From: Bordetella parapertussis
GTDB taxonomy: Bacteria; Pseudomonadota; Gammaproteobacteria; Burkholderiales; SG8-41
Direction: 5' to 3'
Length of the DNA stretch: 8,912 nucleotides
Assembly (NCBI GenBank): GCA_945870465.1
Contig: CAMBSS010000165.1
Span: 1 to 8,912, forward strand
Both the position numbers and the translations under genes were made by a program. Shown here one piece after another: positions 1-6,634 of this stretch. The notes beneath the pieces were generated by a model that was given only the letters and a program-made list of their open reading frames with translations, had not been told where the DNA came from and did not search any database. Each line of letters begins with the position of its first letter. Position 1 is the first letter of the stretch.

Positions 1-172
1 TGGGGGTTGCGATCGGACAATTTTGCTTGGGTGGTGGCATGCAGTTCAGAGTGAACGATGCCGACGGTGTTGCGAGATACGATGCAGGCATGGGGAACCC
101 TAAAAGCCTTTCGGTGCGGAATTTGTTTACCGAAAAAGCCTACACAGCGCCTACATGACCCATCAACGCCAC
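1..172. other. Stretch without a confident gene; possible 3' end of a plus-strand gene
   Basis: No gene can be assigned with confidence. Plus-strand frame 3 is open from the window edge to a TGA at 156-158 (about 51 codons, including GGGMQFRVNDADGVARYDAG), reads like protein, and stops just ahead of the hairpin at 180-205. It could therefore be the tail of a gene that starts outside the window. Against this, an open run of this length is not rare by chance, and its third-position base use is less GC-rich than that of the real genes here. A weak stem (CTTTCGGT pairing with ACCGAAAAAG, roughly 108-137) is also present, with no clear role. Confidence 0.2.
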
Positions 173-205
173 AAACAAAAACGGCCTACCCGAAGGTAAG
201 CCGTT
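173..205 (-). terminator. Rho-independent terminator downstream of tRNA-fMet
   Basis: Read on the minus strand, AACGGCTTACC pairs with GGTAGGCCGTT across a TTCG tetraloop. This gives an 11-base-pair stem (one T-G wobble) followed directly by a T-rich tract. It begins only 8 bases after the encoded CCA of the tRNA, so it should end the tRNA transcript and leave a short trailer for 3' processing. The plus-strand side is followed by GTATTGTTTG, so it may also act weakly in the other direction. Confidence 0.9.
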
Positions 206-213
206 GTATTGTT

Positions 214-290
214 TGGTTGCGGGGACAGGATTTGAACCTGTGACCTTCGGGTTATGAGCCCGACGAGCTGCCAGACTGCTCCACCCCGCG
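214..290 (-). tRNA. Initiator tRNA-fMet (anticodon CAT)
   Basis: The minus strand folds into a complete 77-base cloverleaf. It has acceptor arms CGCGGGG and CCCCGCA, a D arm beginning GAGC, anticodon loop CTCATAA with anticodon CAT, T arm ACAGG-TTCGAAT-CCTGT, and an encoded CCA end. Two features mark it as the initiator rather than the elongator methionine tRNA. The first base cannot pair with position 72 (C against A), which is the formyltransferase determinant, and the anticodon stem has three consecutive G-C pairs (GGG/CCC), needed for the ribosomal P site. It delivers formyl-methionine to start codons. It has its own promoter (303-332) and terminator (173-205) and lies 80 bases behind the end of the RND operon on the same strand. 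No duplicate of its 3' half is visible nearby, so there is no sign of an integrated element. Confidence 0.97.
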
Positions 291-302
291 TCTGTGGGGC
301 GA

Positions 303-332
303 ATTGTAGCAACGTCGCCGGCCGTGCGTCAA
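303..332 (-). promoter_or_regulatory. Sigma70 promoter of the tRNA-fMet gene
   Basis: On the minus strand, TTGACG (327-332) and TACAAT (303-308) are separated by 18 bases, close to the sigma70 consensus. The predicted start of transcription is near 296, leaving only a few bases of 5' leader before the mature tRNA at 290. The bases just after the -10 box (TCGCCCC) are GC-rich, which is the discriminator type found at stable-RNA promoters under stringent (ppGpp) control. That regulation is inferred from sequence type alone. Confidence 0.8.
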
Positions 333-370
333 ACTATCATTTGCTAAATACCTGTTTCCAGCCCTGATTG

Positions 371-3300
371 TCAGTGAACTTCGACTGCCGCCGGGGCTGC
401 CTTGCGCTTGCGGAAATACTCCGTGAAGCGATCCAGGCTGACATAGAACACCGGCGTAACATACAGCGTCAGGAATTGCGAAAATATCAGGCCGCCGACC
501 ACCGCTATGCCGAGAGGGCGGCGCGTTTCGGCGCCGGCGCCGAGTCCCATCGCAATCGGCAGGGTCGCAAAAATCGCCGCCATCGTCGTCATCATGATCG
601 GCCGGAACCGCACCAGGCAGGCTTCGAGAATGGCATCCCGCGGCGACATGTCGCGCTCGCGCTGCATCTGCAGCGCAAAGTCGACCATCATGATGCCGTT
701 CTTCTTCACCAGACCGATCAGCAGGATGATGCCGACAAAGCTGAAGATATTCAGCTCTTCGCGGAACAGCAGCAGCGTCAGCAGCGCGCCGAACCCGGCA
801 AACGGCAGCGCGGTCAGAATCGTCAGCGGGTAACCGTAGTGCTCATACAAAATAGCGAGAATGATGTAGATCATGACGATCGTAATCATCAACAGGATGG
901 GGAGCGAGTTAAACGCTTCCTGGAACGCCTTGGCGCTGCCGATAAACGAACTGGAAACATTGTCCGGCAAGACATCCTTCGAGACTTCCTGAATGGCCGC
1001 CACGGCGTCGCCCACCGATACCCCGGGCGCGAGATTGAAAGAGAGCATCACGGAAGGAAGCTGTCCGTAATGAGCCACCGAAATAGGGCCAACGCCGCTT
1101 TTCACCTCTGCAACGGTGCTCAATGGCACCATGGCGCCGCTCGGGCTCTGGATAAAAATGGATTCCATCGCATTGATGTCGGTCTGAAAACGGCGATCAA
1201 CTTCGAACAGCACCTGGTACTGGTCGGCTTCGCCATACAGCGTGGTGACCTTGCGGCCGCCGAACGCGTTGAACAATGCCAATTCGATCTGCTGTGACGA
1301 TATGCCCAGAGCCGCTGCGCGGTCGCGCAGGATATTGAGCTGGATCTCCGGATTGCGCAGTTCCAGGTTCGTGGCGACGTCCCGCAATTGCGGCAATGCC
1401 TTGAGTTTCGCCTCCAGCGCCTGGCCGGGACCGTACAACTGCTTTAGGTCGGTGCCGGTCACCGTAAATACGTAATCGCTGGTCGACAGCGTGCCGCCGA
1501 TGCGTATGGCCGGCGGATTGGACAGGAACATGCGCAGACCTTGAATACCAGCTACCTGACGACGCAACTGCTGGATAACTTCATCGGCGCCTGCAGGCCG
1601 GGCATCTCTATCCTTGAGACGGATAATCAACCGGCCTACGTTGTCGCCAAACGTGCCGCCAACACCCTGCCCGGCCGTGGACATGACGGCTTCCACGTTT
1701 TCGTTCTTGCCCACAGCTTCAGCAATGGCCTGCTGGTTTCTGATCATGTCGGTGAAAGTGGTGCCTTCACGCGCCCGGGTGTTGCCGTTGATTACACCTG
1801 TGTCCTGGCGCGGAATAAACCCTTTCGACACCTCTTGGTACAACAAGCCCATACTTAACAGAACGACGACCGACCCGATTAATACAGTGCCCTGAAATTT
1901 TAGCACCCAGCGCAAGCTTGCCATGTAGGTATCGCGTACGCTGTCGAATACGCGTTCGGACCAGTCGAACAACTTGCCGTGTTCATGCGACGGCTTCAGC
2001 AGACGGCTGCACAGCATGGGCGTAATCGACAACGACACCGCCCCGGAAATCAGTACGGATACGCCCACCGTGACCGCGAACTCGCGAAACAGACGCCCCA
2101 CCATACCCTGCATGAACATGATAGGTACGAACACTACGACCAGCGAAATGGTCATCGTCATCACAGTGGAGGAGATTTCGCGCGCGCCTTCGAGCGCTGC
2201 GGCCATGCGTTCCTTGCCCATTTCCATGTGGCGCGTGATGTTCTCCAGTACCACGATGGCATCGTCGACCACAAAGCCGACGGCCAGCGTAATGGCCATC
2301 AACGAGAGGTTGTTCAGACTGAAGCCCAGCATGTGCATCACGGCAAAAGTGCCGAGCACCGAAGCAGGCAATACCAGAGCCGTCACCAGCGTGGCGCGGA
2401 TATTGCGCAGAAAAACGAGGATGACTCCGACCACCAGCACGATCGACAAAATCAGCGTGAAATTGACGTCGTGGATGGACTCGCGAATGAACTCAGAGCG
2501 GTCGGTCACCACGTTGAGCGACGCGCCCGCCGGCATTTCTTTCTCTATTTCAGGCAACAATTCACGCAATTTCTCGACTACTTCAACGGTATTTGATCCT
2601 GGTTGCCGGTAGATCGCCAGAATAAGCGCCCGGTCTCCGTTATACCAACTGCGAACTTTCTCGTTTTCAACGCCGTCCTCGGCGCGCCCGATGTCCGAAA
2701 ACCTGATCGGCTTGCCGTCTTTATAAGCGATGACCAGCGGATTGAAATCCGCGGCACGGTCGAGCCCGCCATCGGATTTGACCGTATAGCTGCGTGCCGT
2801 GCCTTGCAGCGCTCCGGACGGCAGGTTGGAATTCGCGGCCTGGATCGCACTCACGACCTTGTCCAGCCCCAGCCCCCGTTTGGCCAGGGCATTGGGATCG
2901 ACGAACAACCGCACTGCGTATTTTTGTGAACCAAAAACGGTCACTTGCGCTACGCCGTTGATCGTCGAGAAACGTTGGGAAATATGCGAATCGGCAAACT
3001 TGTCGAGTTCCGCCATCGGCACATTCTTGGCCGCCAACGCAAGTATCAGCACCGGCGCGTCCGCGGGATTCAGCTTGCGCAAAGTCGGCGGGTCCATATC
3101 GCTGGGCAGGCGCCGGATGGCTTGCGAAATCGCTGTCTGCACGTCCTGCGCACAGGAATCGATATCGCGCTGCAGCGAGAATGTCAGCGTGATGCGGGTG
3201 TTGCCGGTGGTGGAAGACGACACCATTTCATCGACGCCCGAAATGCGGCTGAACTCCCGCTCGAGCGGCAACGCGACCGTATTGCCCATGATTTCCGGGC

Positions 3301-3463
3301 TGGCGCCTGGTAGCGACGCGGTGATCGTAATCGTCGGGAAATCGACGTTAGGCAGGTCATTGACCGGCAGGCTCTTGAACCCGAGCCAGCCGAAAAACAG
3401 GATCGAGACAAAGAGCACGCTGCTCGCTACCGGCCGTTCGATAAAAATGCGCGATATGTTCAT
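371..3463 (-). CDS. RND multidrug efflux transporter, HAE1 family, MdtB/MdtC/MuxB-like
   Basis: This is the inner-membrane, proton-driven pump subunit of a tripartite exporter. The 1030 residues match the usual length of the family. The N terminus (FIERPVASSVLF, then LPVNDLPNVDFPTI and SLPGASPEIM near residues 32-59) is the typical HAE1 opening. A transmembrane bundle starts near residue 335 and contains GFVVDDAIVVLEN with the proton-relay pair D400/D401. In the second half, VKKNG supplies K921 and VRFRP supplies R952, matching AcrB K940 and R971, so the relay looks intact. Two large periplasmic porter regions flank the first bundle. The start has GAGG (3471-3474) 7 bases upstream, and the gap to the adaptor gene is 23 bases, indicating co-transcription. 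The sequence resembles MdtC/MuxB more than AcrB; these often occur as two paralogous pump genes, but only one is present here. Substrates cannot be read from the sequence. Confidence 0.95.
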   Translation of the reverse strand: MNISRIFIERPVASSVLFVSILFFGWLGFKSLPVNDLPNVDFPTITITASLPGASPEIMGNTVALPLEREFSRISGVDEMVSSSTTGNTRITLTFSLQRDIDSCAQDVQTAISQAIRRLPSDMDPPTLRKLNPADAPVLILALAAKNVPMAELDKFADSHISQRFSTINGVAQVTVFGSQKYAVRLFVDPNALAKRGLGLDKVVSAIQAANSNLPSGALQGTARSYTVKSDGGLDRAADFNPLVIAYKDGKPIRFSDIGRAEDGVENEKVRSWYNGDRALILAIYRQPGSNTVEVVEKLRELLPEIEKEMPAGASLNVVTDRSEFIRESIHDVNFTLILSIVLVVGVILVFLRNIRATLVTALVLPASVLGTFAVMHMLGFSLNNLSLMAITLAVGFVVDDAIVVLENITRHMEMGKERMAAALEGAREISSTVMTMTISLVVVFVPIMFMQGMVGRLFREFAVTVGVSVLISGAVSLSITPMLCSRLLKPSHEHGKLFDWSERVFDSVRDTYMASLRWVLKFQGTVLIGSVVVLLSMGLLYQEVSKGFIPRQDTGVINGNTRAREGTTFTDMIRNQQAIAEAVGKNENVEAVMSTAGQGVGGTFGDNVGRLIIRLKDRDARPAGADEVIQQLRRQVAGIQGLRMFLSNPPAIRIGGTLSTSDYVFTVTGTDLKQLYGPGQALEAKLKALPQLRDVATNLELRNPEIQLNILRDRAAALGISSQQIELALFNAFGGRKVTTLYGEADQYQVLFEVDRRFQTDINAMESIFIQSPSGAMVPLSTVAEVKSGVGPISVAHYGQLPSVMLSFNLAPGVSVGDAVAAIQEVSKDVLPDNVSSSFIGSAKAFQEAFNSLPILLMITIVMIYIILAILYEHYGYPLTILTALPFAGFGALLTLLLFREELNIFSFVGIILLIGLVKKNGIMMVDFALQMQRERDMSPRDAILEACLVRFRPIMMTTMAAIFATLPIAMGLGAGAETRRPLGIAVVGGLIFSQFLTLYVTPVFYVSLDRFTEYFRKRKAAPAAVEVH

Positions 3464-3486
3464 GGATGAACCTCGTTGCGTGCGAT

Positions 3487-4800
3487 TTACTTGGCGACTG
3501 CGGCGCTGGACTTGCTTTCCTTCTTCGGCGCGTCGGCTTCCGGATTGCTTTTTTCGTTGCTGTCCTTGCCTTCCTTGCCCTGCTTGCTGCTCTTGCCTTC
3601 GCCGTCCTTGCCTTTGCCCTTTTCATCGCCGGGTTCGCGCACCACCACTTGCGCACCGACCGTCAGGGCCAATGGCACGTCTACAACCACCTGCTCGTCG
3701 CCATTCAGACCTTTGTCGATGACGACTTTATTCCCGATCTGGCGCGCGACCCTGACTTCCTGCATCGCAGCCTTGCCGTCGCGGACAACATAGACAAACG
3801 GACGCTCCTGTCCGGGTTGCACCGCGCCTTCAGGCAGCACCAGCGCGTCTTTTTCAACCTTGAGGATGATGCGTGCCGCTACGAACTGCCCTGGCCACAA
3901 CTCCTCTTTTTCGTTTTTTAAGCGCGCTTTAAGCAACACGGTCCCGGTGGTTGGGTTGACCGAGTTGTCGATGAATACCAGCGCGCCCTCCGCTACCGGC
4001 GGGCCGCCGGGATTGAGGCTGATCTGCACCTTCAGATCCGGCGTGTTCCAGTAGCGTCGCACATCGTCCAGAAAGCGCTGTGGCACGCTCAATGCCACCG
4101 TAATCGGTTGCGTACTGTTGATCACCACCAGCGGTGATCCGCCAGTGCCTCCGGTGACCAGGTTCCCGGTGTCGACCGCAAGACTGCCCGTGCGCCCCGA
4201 AATCGGCGCCTTGATATGCGCATAGGACAGTTGCAACTGGGCCTGCTCGAGAACGGCGCCGTTTGCCGCGACGACGGCCTCGAGTGATTTAACCTGGGTG
4301 GCAGCCACATCGTAATCGTTGCGTGTGATGTACTCTTTCTGCATCAACGGGCGCAGACGCGCTTCCTGCTCTTTGGCCTGCGCCAGTTGTGCCTGGTCGC
4401 GCGCCAGCGCGGCACGGGCCTGATCGACAGATGCCTGCATCGGACGCGGGTCTATATTGAACAGCGATTGGCCCTGCTTTACGCGATCGCCTTCCTTGAA
4501 CAACACTCCGGTAAGCACGCCGTTCACCTGCGGGCGCACCGCGACGCTGTGCTCTGACTCCACTGTGCCGACGGCATCGATAACCACCGGCATTGCCTGT
4601 TTGGACACGGCCACTACACGCACCGAAACCGGCCCGCCGCCGCCGCGCTTACCCGCTTTGCCTTCGCCTTTGCTTTCCGCTTTGGCGCCTTTCGCCGGCC
4701 CCTCGCCCGATTTGGCGACAGGTTGCTGTTTCCACCAGTAGTAACCACCGCCTGCGCCGATAACGCATACGATCAAGAGGATTTTCAACAATGGTTTCAT
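3487..4800 (-). CDS. RND efflux periplasmic adaptor (membrane fusion protein), MdtA/AcrA-like
   Basis: The adaptor bridges the RND pump and the outer-membrane channel. Residues 5-23 form a hydrophobic N-terminal anchor or signal segment without a clear lipobox, so attachment is probably by this segment rather than by lipid. Residues about 58-120 are the first barrel-sandwich (lipoyl) half, with VRPQVNGVLTGVLFKEGDRV. Residues about 121-190 form an alpha-hairpin rich in Ala/Gln/Leu, and the second lipoyl half follows with YAHIKAPISGRTG (193-205). The beta-barrel and membrane-proximal domains run to about 388, including LWPGQFVAAR and LVLPEGAVQPG. Two low-complexity segments stand out: a Gly/Lys-rich linker at 30-57 and a hydrophilic Lys/Gly/Ser/Glu tail at about 390-437 that AcrA/MdtA do not need for their fold. 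The gene lies between channel and pump genes. Its own ribosome-binding site is modest (GAGATCAGG close to the ATG). Confidence 0.94.
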   Translation of the reverse strand: MKPLLKILLIVCVIGAGGGYYWWKQQPVAKSGEGPAKGAKAESKGEGKAGKRGGGGPVSVRVVAVSKQAMPVVIDAVGTVESEHSVAVRPQVNGVLTGVLFKEGDRVKQGQSLFNIDPRPMQASVDQARAALARDQAQLAQAKEQEARLRPLMQKEYITRNDYDVAATQVKSLEAVVAANGAVLEQAQLQLSYAHIKAPISGRTGSLAVDTGNLVTGGTGGSPLVVINSTQPITVALSVPQRFLDDVRRYWNTPDLKVQISLNPGGPPVAEGALVFIDNSVNPTTGTVLLKARLKNEKEELWPGQFVAARIILKVEKDALVLPEGAVQPGQERPFVYVVRDGKAAMQEVRVARQIGNKVVIDKGLNGDEQVVVDVPLALTVGAQVVVREPGDEKGKGKDGEGKSSKQGKEGKDSNEKSNPEADAPKKESKSSAAVAK

Positions 4801-4876
4801 GGCCTGATCTCGATTTCCGGTACAAAGGTTATTTGCGTTCGCACTGAAGTTCCGTCATGCATCAGGCAGCACGGAC

Positions 4877-6451
4877 TCATTGCCGTTTTGTCCCCAGCAT
4901 TTTTCCATCGGAAGCGCCCAGTGCAAAATTCAGCCGCGCCAGCGCCTGGTACCAATCGAGTTGCGACTGGATCTGCTGCACCTTGGCGTTGGTATCGTCG
5001 AACTGCGCGGTGATCAGATCCAGCAGGCTGCCGACCCCGCCCTGATAGCGTGCGACCGCGGCATCCGCCGACTGGCTGGCACTTTTCACCAGATTTTTTG
5101 AACTCGAAATGCTGGTCGTCGCGGTCTGCAAATCGAAATACGCCTGCCAGACGTCCTGCTCGGTCTGGGTATAAATCTGGTCACGCGCGCTTTCGGCGAC
5201 CTTCGCCTCTTCGTCGCGCCGGCGCGCGCGGTAGGTATCGCCGAAGCCGTTGAATATCGGGATACTGAGGTTGAGTCCAAACGAATATACGTCCTGCGAG
5301 GTCAGCGTATTAGTGTAGATCTGCCGTCCATATTGTGAAACGAACTGTAGCGTCGGCAGCCCGGCTCTCGATTCCGCCTTTGCCGTCGCCCGCGAGGCAC
5401 GCGCGCGCGCCTCCGCGGCAACCAGATCAGGGCGGTTCGCCTTCGCTTCCATCAACAAATCGTCCATCGACCGCGAAATTTCGGTGACCGGCGGCTGCGT
5501 AGACATGGGCTGCAGTTGCAGCGGGAAATTGACCGGCAGGCCAACCGTTGCAGCCAGCAACCCGCGCGCTTTGGAGAACTCCCCTTCATTGCGGCTCAAC
5601 ACCAGTTGCGACTGGCCAACCTGGGTCTCCGAGCGATAAACGTCGGCGACCGTGGCGAGTCCGGAATCCCGGCGCCGCTGAGCGGCATCGAGTGCGGTTT
5701 GAAAATTCTTGAGCGATTCGCGGGTCGCGCGCACCAGTTGTTCGAAACCCAGCACCCGGTAATACGCCTGTTCGACTTGGAAGGCGACATCCTGCAGAAC
5801 GCGGTTTTGCGCCAGATTCGCGGCAAGCAAGCGGTATTCAGTGGCTTCCTTGTCGGCCGCCCGCTTGCCGAAATCGAACAGAACATAACTTAAGCTGATG
5901 CTCGGCCCATAAGCAGTTAAGACCGAATAGGGGCGCCCACCTGCTGCCACTGTCGCGGAATTTCCGAGGCCATCGATCAGCGTCGTGTTCGGGAAACCCG
6001 AAGTGGCCGATACCGAGCGCGAAATGCGATCGCTGATCAGTCCCGTAATCTGCGGGAAATCGCCAGCATGGTCTATGCCCGATTGCGCGGCTTCGACCCG
6101 CGCCAGCAGCCATGCCTGGCGCGTACGCGCGTTCAGCGCCAATGCAATTTCTGTAAGCTGTGCCAGCGACAGCGGCTTGTTTAATTCGGCCGGCAGCGCT
6201 TGCGTGGACGTTGGCGGCGGCACCTGCGGCAGCGCCTGGTCTGGAATCCAGCGTTGATCCGGCGCCGGCGACACTTTCTTGCTGGTGCTGAATGGATCGA
6301 TTGAGCCGAACAGCGATTGCGCTTGCACGGGGGCAGCCATGCACACGCAACAAACCGCCACCAACGCCGCCTTGCGACAGAAGTTGCTGGCCGGAGTGAC
6401 GTGAAGCAGGTCGGCGGTGCCGTGTTGTAATGTAAAACTAGCGCTTAACAT
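4877..6451 (-). CDS. TolC-like outer-membrane efflux protein (OMF family)
   Basis: This is the trimeric outer-membrane channel that completes the exporter. The 524 residues show the internal duplication of the family. LFDFGKRAAD (191-200) is echoed by PIFNGFGDTYRAR (398-410), and DSGLATVADVY (262-272) by YQGGVGSLLDLI (469-480). Long heptad-like helices rich in Ala, Gln and Leu lie between these strand-forming parts. The signal peptide is unusual: the basic residues and hydrophobic core (RKAALVAVCC onward, from residue 26) follow about 25 extra residues, with a probable signal peptidase I site after VQA (42-44). A Pro-rich linker (about 62-85) precedes the first helix. An in-frame TGA lies 12 bases before the ATG at 6451, so this is the most upstream ATG possible. 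No good ribosome-binding site precedes it, but the leader ORF (6503-6438) overlaps it. It is the first structural gene of the operon, 76 bases ahead of the adaptor. Confidence 0.94.
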   Translation of the reverse strand: MLSASFTLQHGTADLLHVTPASNFCRKAALVAVCCVCMAAPVQAQSLFGSIDPFSTSKKVSPAPDQRWIPDQALPQVPPPTSTQALPAELNKPLSLAQLTEIALALNARTRQAWLLARVEAAQSGIDHAGDFPQITGLISDRISRSVSATSGFPNTTLIDGLGNSATVAAGGRPYSVLTAYGPSISLSYVLFDFGKRAADKEATEYRLLAANLAQNRVLQDVAFQVEQAYYRVLGFEQLVRATRESLKNFQTALDAAQRRRDSGLATVADVYRSETQVGQSQLVLSRNEGEFSKARGLLAATVGLPVNFPLQLQPMSTQPPVTEISRSMDDLLMEAKANRPDLVAAEARARASRATAKAESRAGLPTLQFVSQYGRQIYTNTLTSQDVYSFGLNLSIPIFNGFGDTYRARRRDEEAKVAESARDQIYTQTEQDVWQAYFDLQTATTSISSSKNLVKSASQSADAAVARYQGGVGSLLDLITAQFDDTNAKVQQIQSQLDWYQALARLNFALGASDGKMLGTKRQ

Positions 6452-6503
6452 GAAATAGACGACTCAAACAGGCACCTAAGCGCCGCATTTCTCCCGGAGC
6501 CAT
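6438..6503 (-). CDS. Putative 21-residue leader ORF overlapping the start of the channel gene
   Basis: On the minus strand an ATG at 6503-6501 is preceded by TTGGAGAACA (GGAG at 6511-6508), the only strong Shine-Dalgarno-like sequence in the operon leader, although its spacing to the ATG is short. The frame reads MAPGEMRRLGA and ends in LFHVKR with a TAG at 6440-6438. It overlaps the channel ORF by 14 bases in another frame, and the channel ATG lies 11 bases before this stop. This arrangement is typical of translational coupling, where a ribosome finishing the leader restarts on the overlapping ATG. The peptide is basic with no recognisable domain. The ORF is short enough to occur by chance, so its reality rests on the ribosome-binding site, the overlap, and the lack of a site for the channel gene itself. 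Confidence 0.4.
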   Translation of the reverse strand: MAPGEMRRLGACLSRLFHVKR

Positions 6504-6511
6504 TGTTCTCC
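6504..6511 (-). promoter_or_regulatory. Shine-Dalgarno sequence in the efflux operon leader
   Basis: The minus strand reads GGAGAACA directly before an ATG at 6503. It is far from the channel ATG (6451), more than 50 bases away, so it cannot serve that start directly. It would instead load ribosomes on the leader ORF. Confidence 0.45.
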
Positions 6512-6534
6512 AACCGACTGTTTTTTTGTGAAAC

Positions 6535-6557
6535 GCAGATATACTGCAGATACTGCA
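6535..6557. repeat. Overlapping CAG/CTG dyads, candidate operator
   Basis: The sequence has the form GCAG-N5-CTGCAG-N3-CTGCA: two overlapping inverted repeats sharing a central CTGCAG. The left dyad is GCAG/CTGC with a 5-base spacer (6535-6547), and the right is TGCAG/CTGCA with a 3-base spacer (6545-6557). The N parts are A/T only. It lies about +7 to +29 from the predicted start of transcription of the efflux operon, where a bound repressor would block elongation or promoter escape. The regulator is not in the window and the binding role is inference. Confidence 0.45.
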
Positions 6558-6570
6558 CAGTTCAGGACCC

Positions 6571-6598
6571 ATCATAGCACGCTCTATTGATGTGTAAA
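6571..6598 (-). promoter_or_regulatory. Predicted sigma70 promoter of the efflux operon
   Basis: On the minus strand, TTTACA (6593-6598) and TATGAT (6571-6576) are 16 bases apart, each one mismatch from the consensus TTGACA and TATAAT. Transcription would start near 6564, giving a 5' leader of about 110 bases before the channel ATG at 6451, which contains the CAG/CTG dyads and the leader ORF. It is the best promoter match I could find in the divergent region for this strand. Confidence 0.65.
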
Positions 6599-6613
6599 GA
6601 AGCGCACCACCAA

Positions 6614-6634
6614 AATTGTCCGCTGGCAACAATT
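6614..6634. repeat. Perfect inverted repeat AATTGT-N9-ACAATT, candidate activator site
   Basis: The 6-base arms are exact (6614-6619 and 6629-6634) around a 9-base centre. The inner bases fit the T-N11-A pattern recognised by LysR-type regulators. Its centre (6624) is about 60 bases upstream of the predicted efflux transcription start and just behind the -35 box, the usual place for a LysR-type recognition site. It is also about 200 bases from the sat start, so control of sat is possible but less well placed. No regulator gene is visible here. Confidence 0.4.

Noticed and set aside
108..137. Second hairpin downstream of the tRNA terminator
   Set aside because: The stem is about 8 pairs around a long loop with no adequate T tract on either strand, and the hairpin at 180-205 already explains termination.
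58..243. Plus-strand ORF of 61 codons ending in RGQDLNL
   Set aside because: It runs across the terminator and into the antisense of the tRNA. The GQDLNL ending is a well-known artefact of translating tRNA T-arm antisense sequence.
214..290. tRNA gene as an integration site for a mobile element
   Set aside because: No direct repeat of the tRNA 3' end, integrase or change of gene character is visible on either side within the window.
368..1297. Long plus-strand ORF (309 codons) opposite the pump gene
   Set aside because: Its composition is rich in Arg, His and Gln with no domain, the typical mirror of a GC-biased real gene. The minus-strand pump is fully intact across this region.
1974..2612. 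Two overlapping plus-strand ORFs of over 200 codons opposite the pump
   Set aside because: Both are antisense shadows of the transmembrane-coding part of the pump, without ribosome-binding sites or protein-like composition.
371..6451. Cobalt/zinc/cadmium (CzcA/HME) type metal efflux system
   Set aside because: The pump's N terminus, LPNVDFPTI and SLPGASPEIM motifs and DD relay context follow the HAE1 drug-export type, and no metal-binding His/Met-rich accessory or metal regulator is present.
6491..6530. Possible plus-strand terminator before the T7 run at 6521-6527
   Set aside because: Only a 4-base GGAG/CTCC stem is available, separated from the T run by about 10 bases, which is too weak and too distant.
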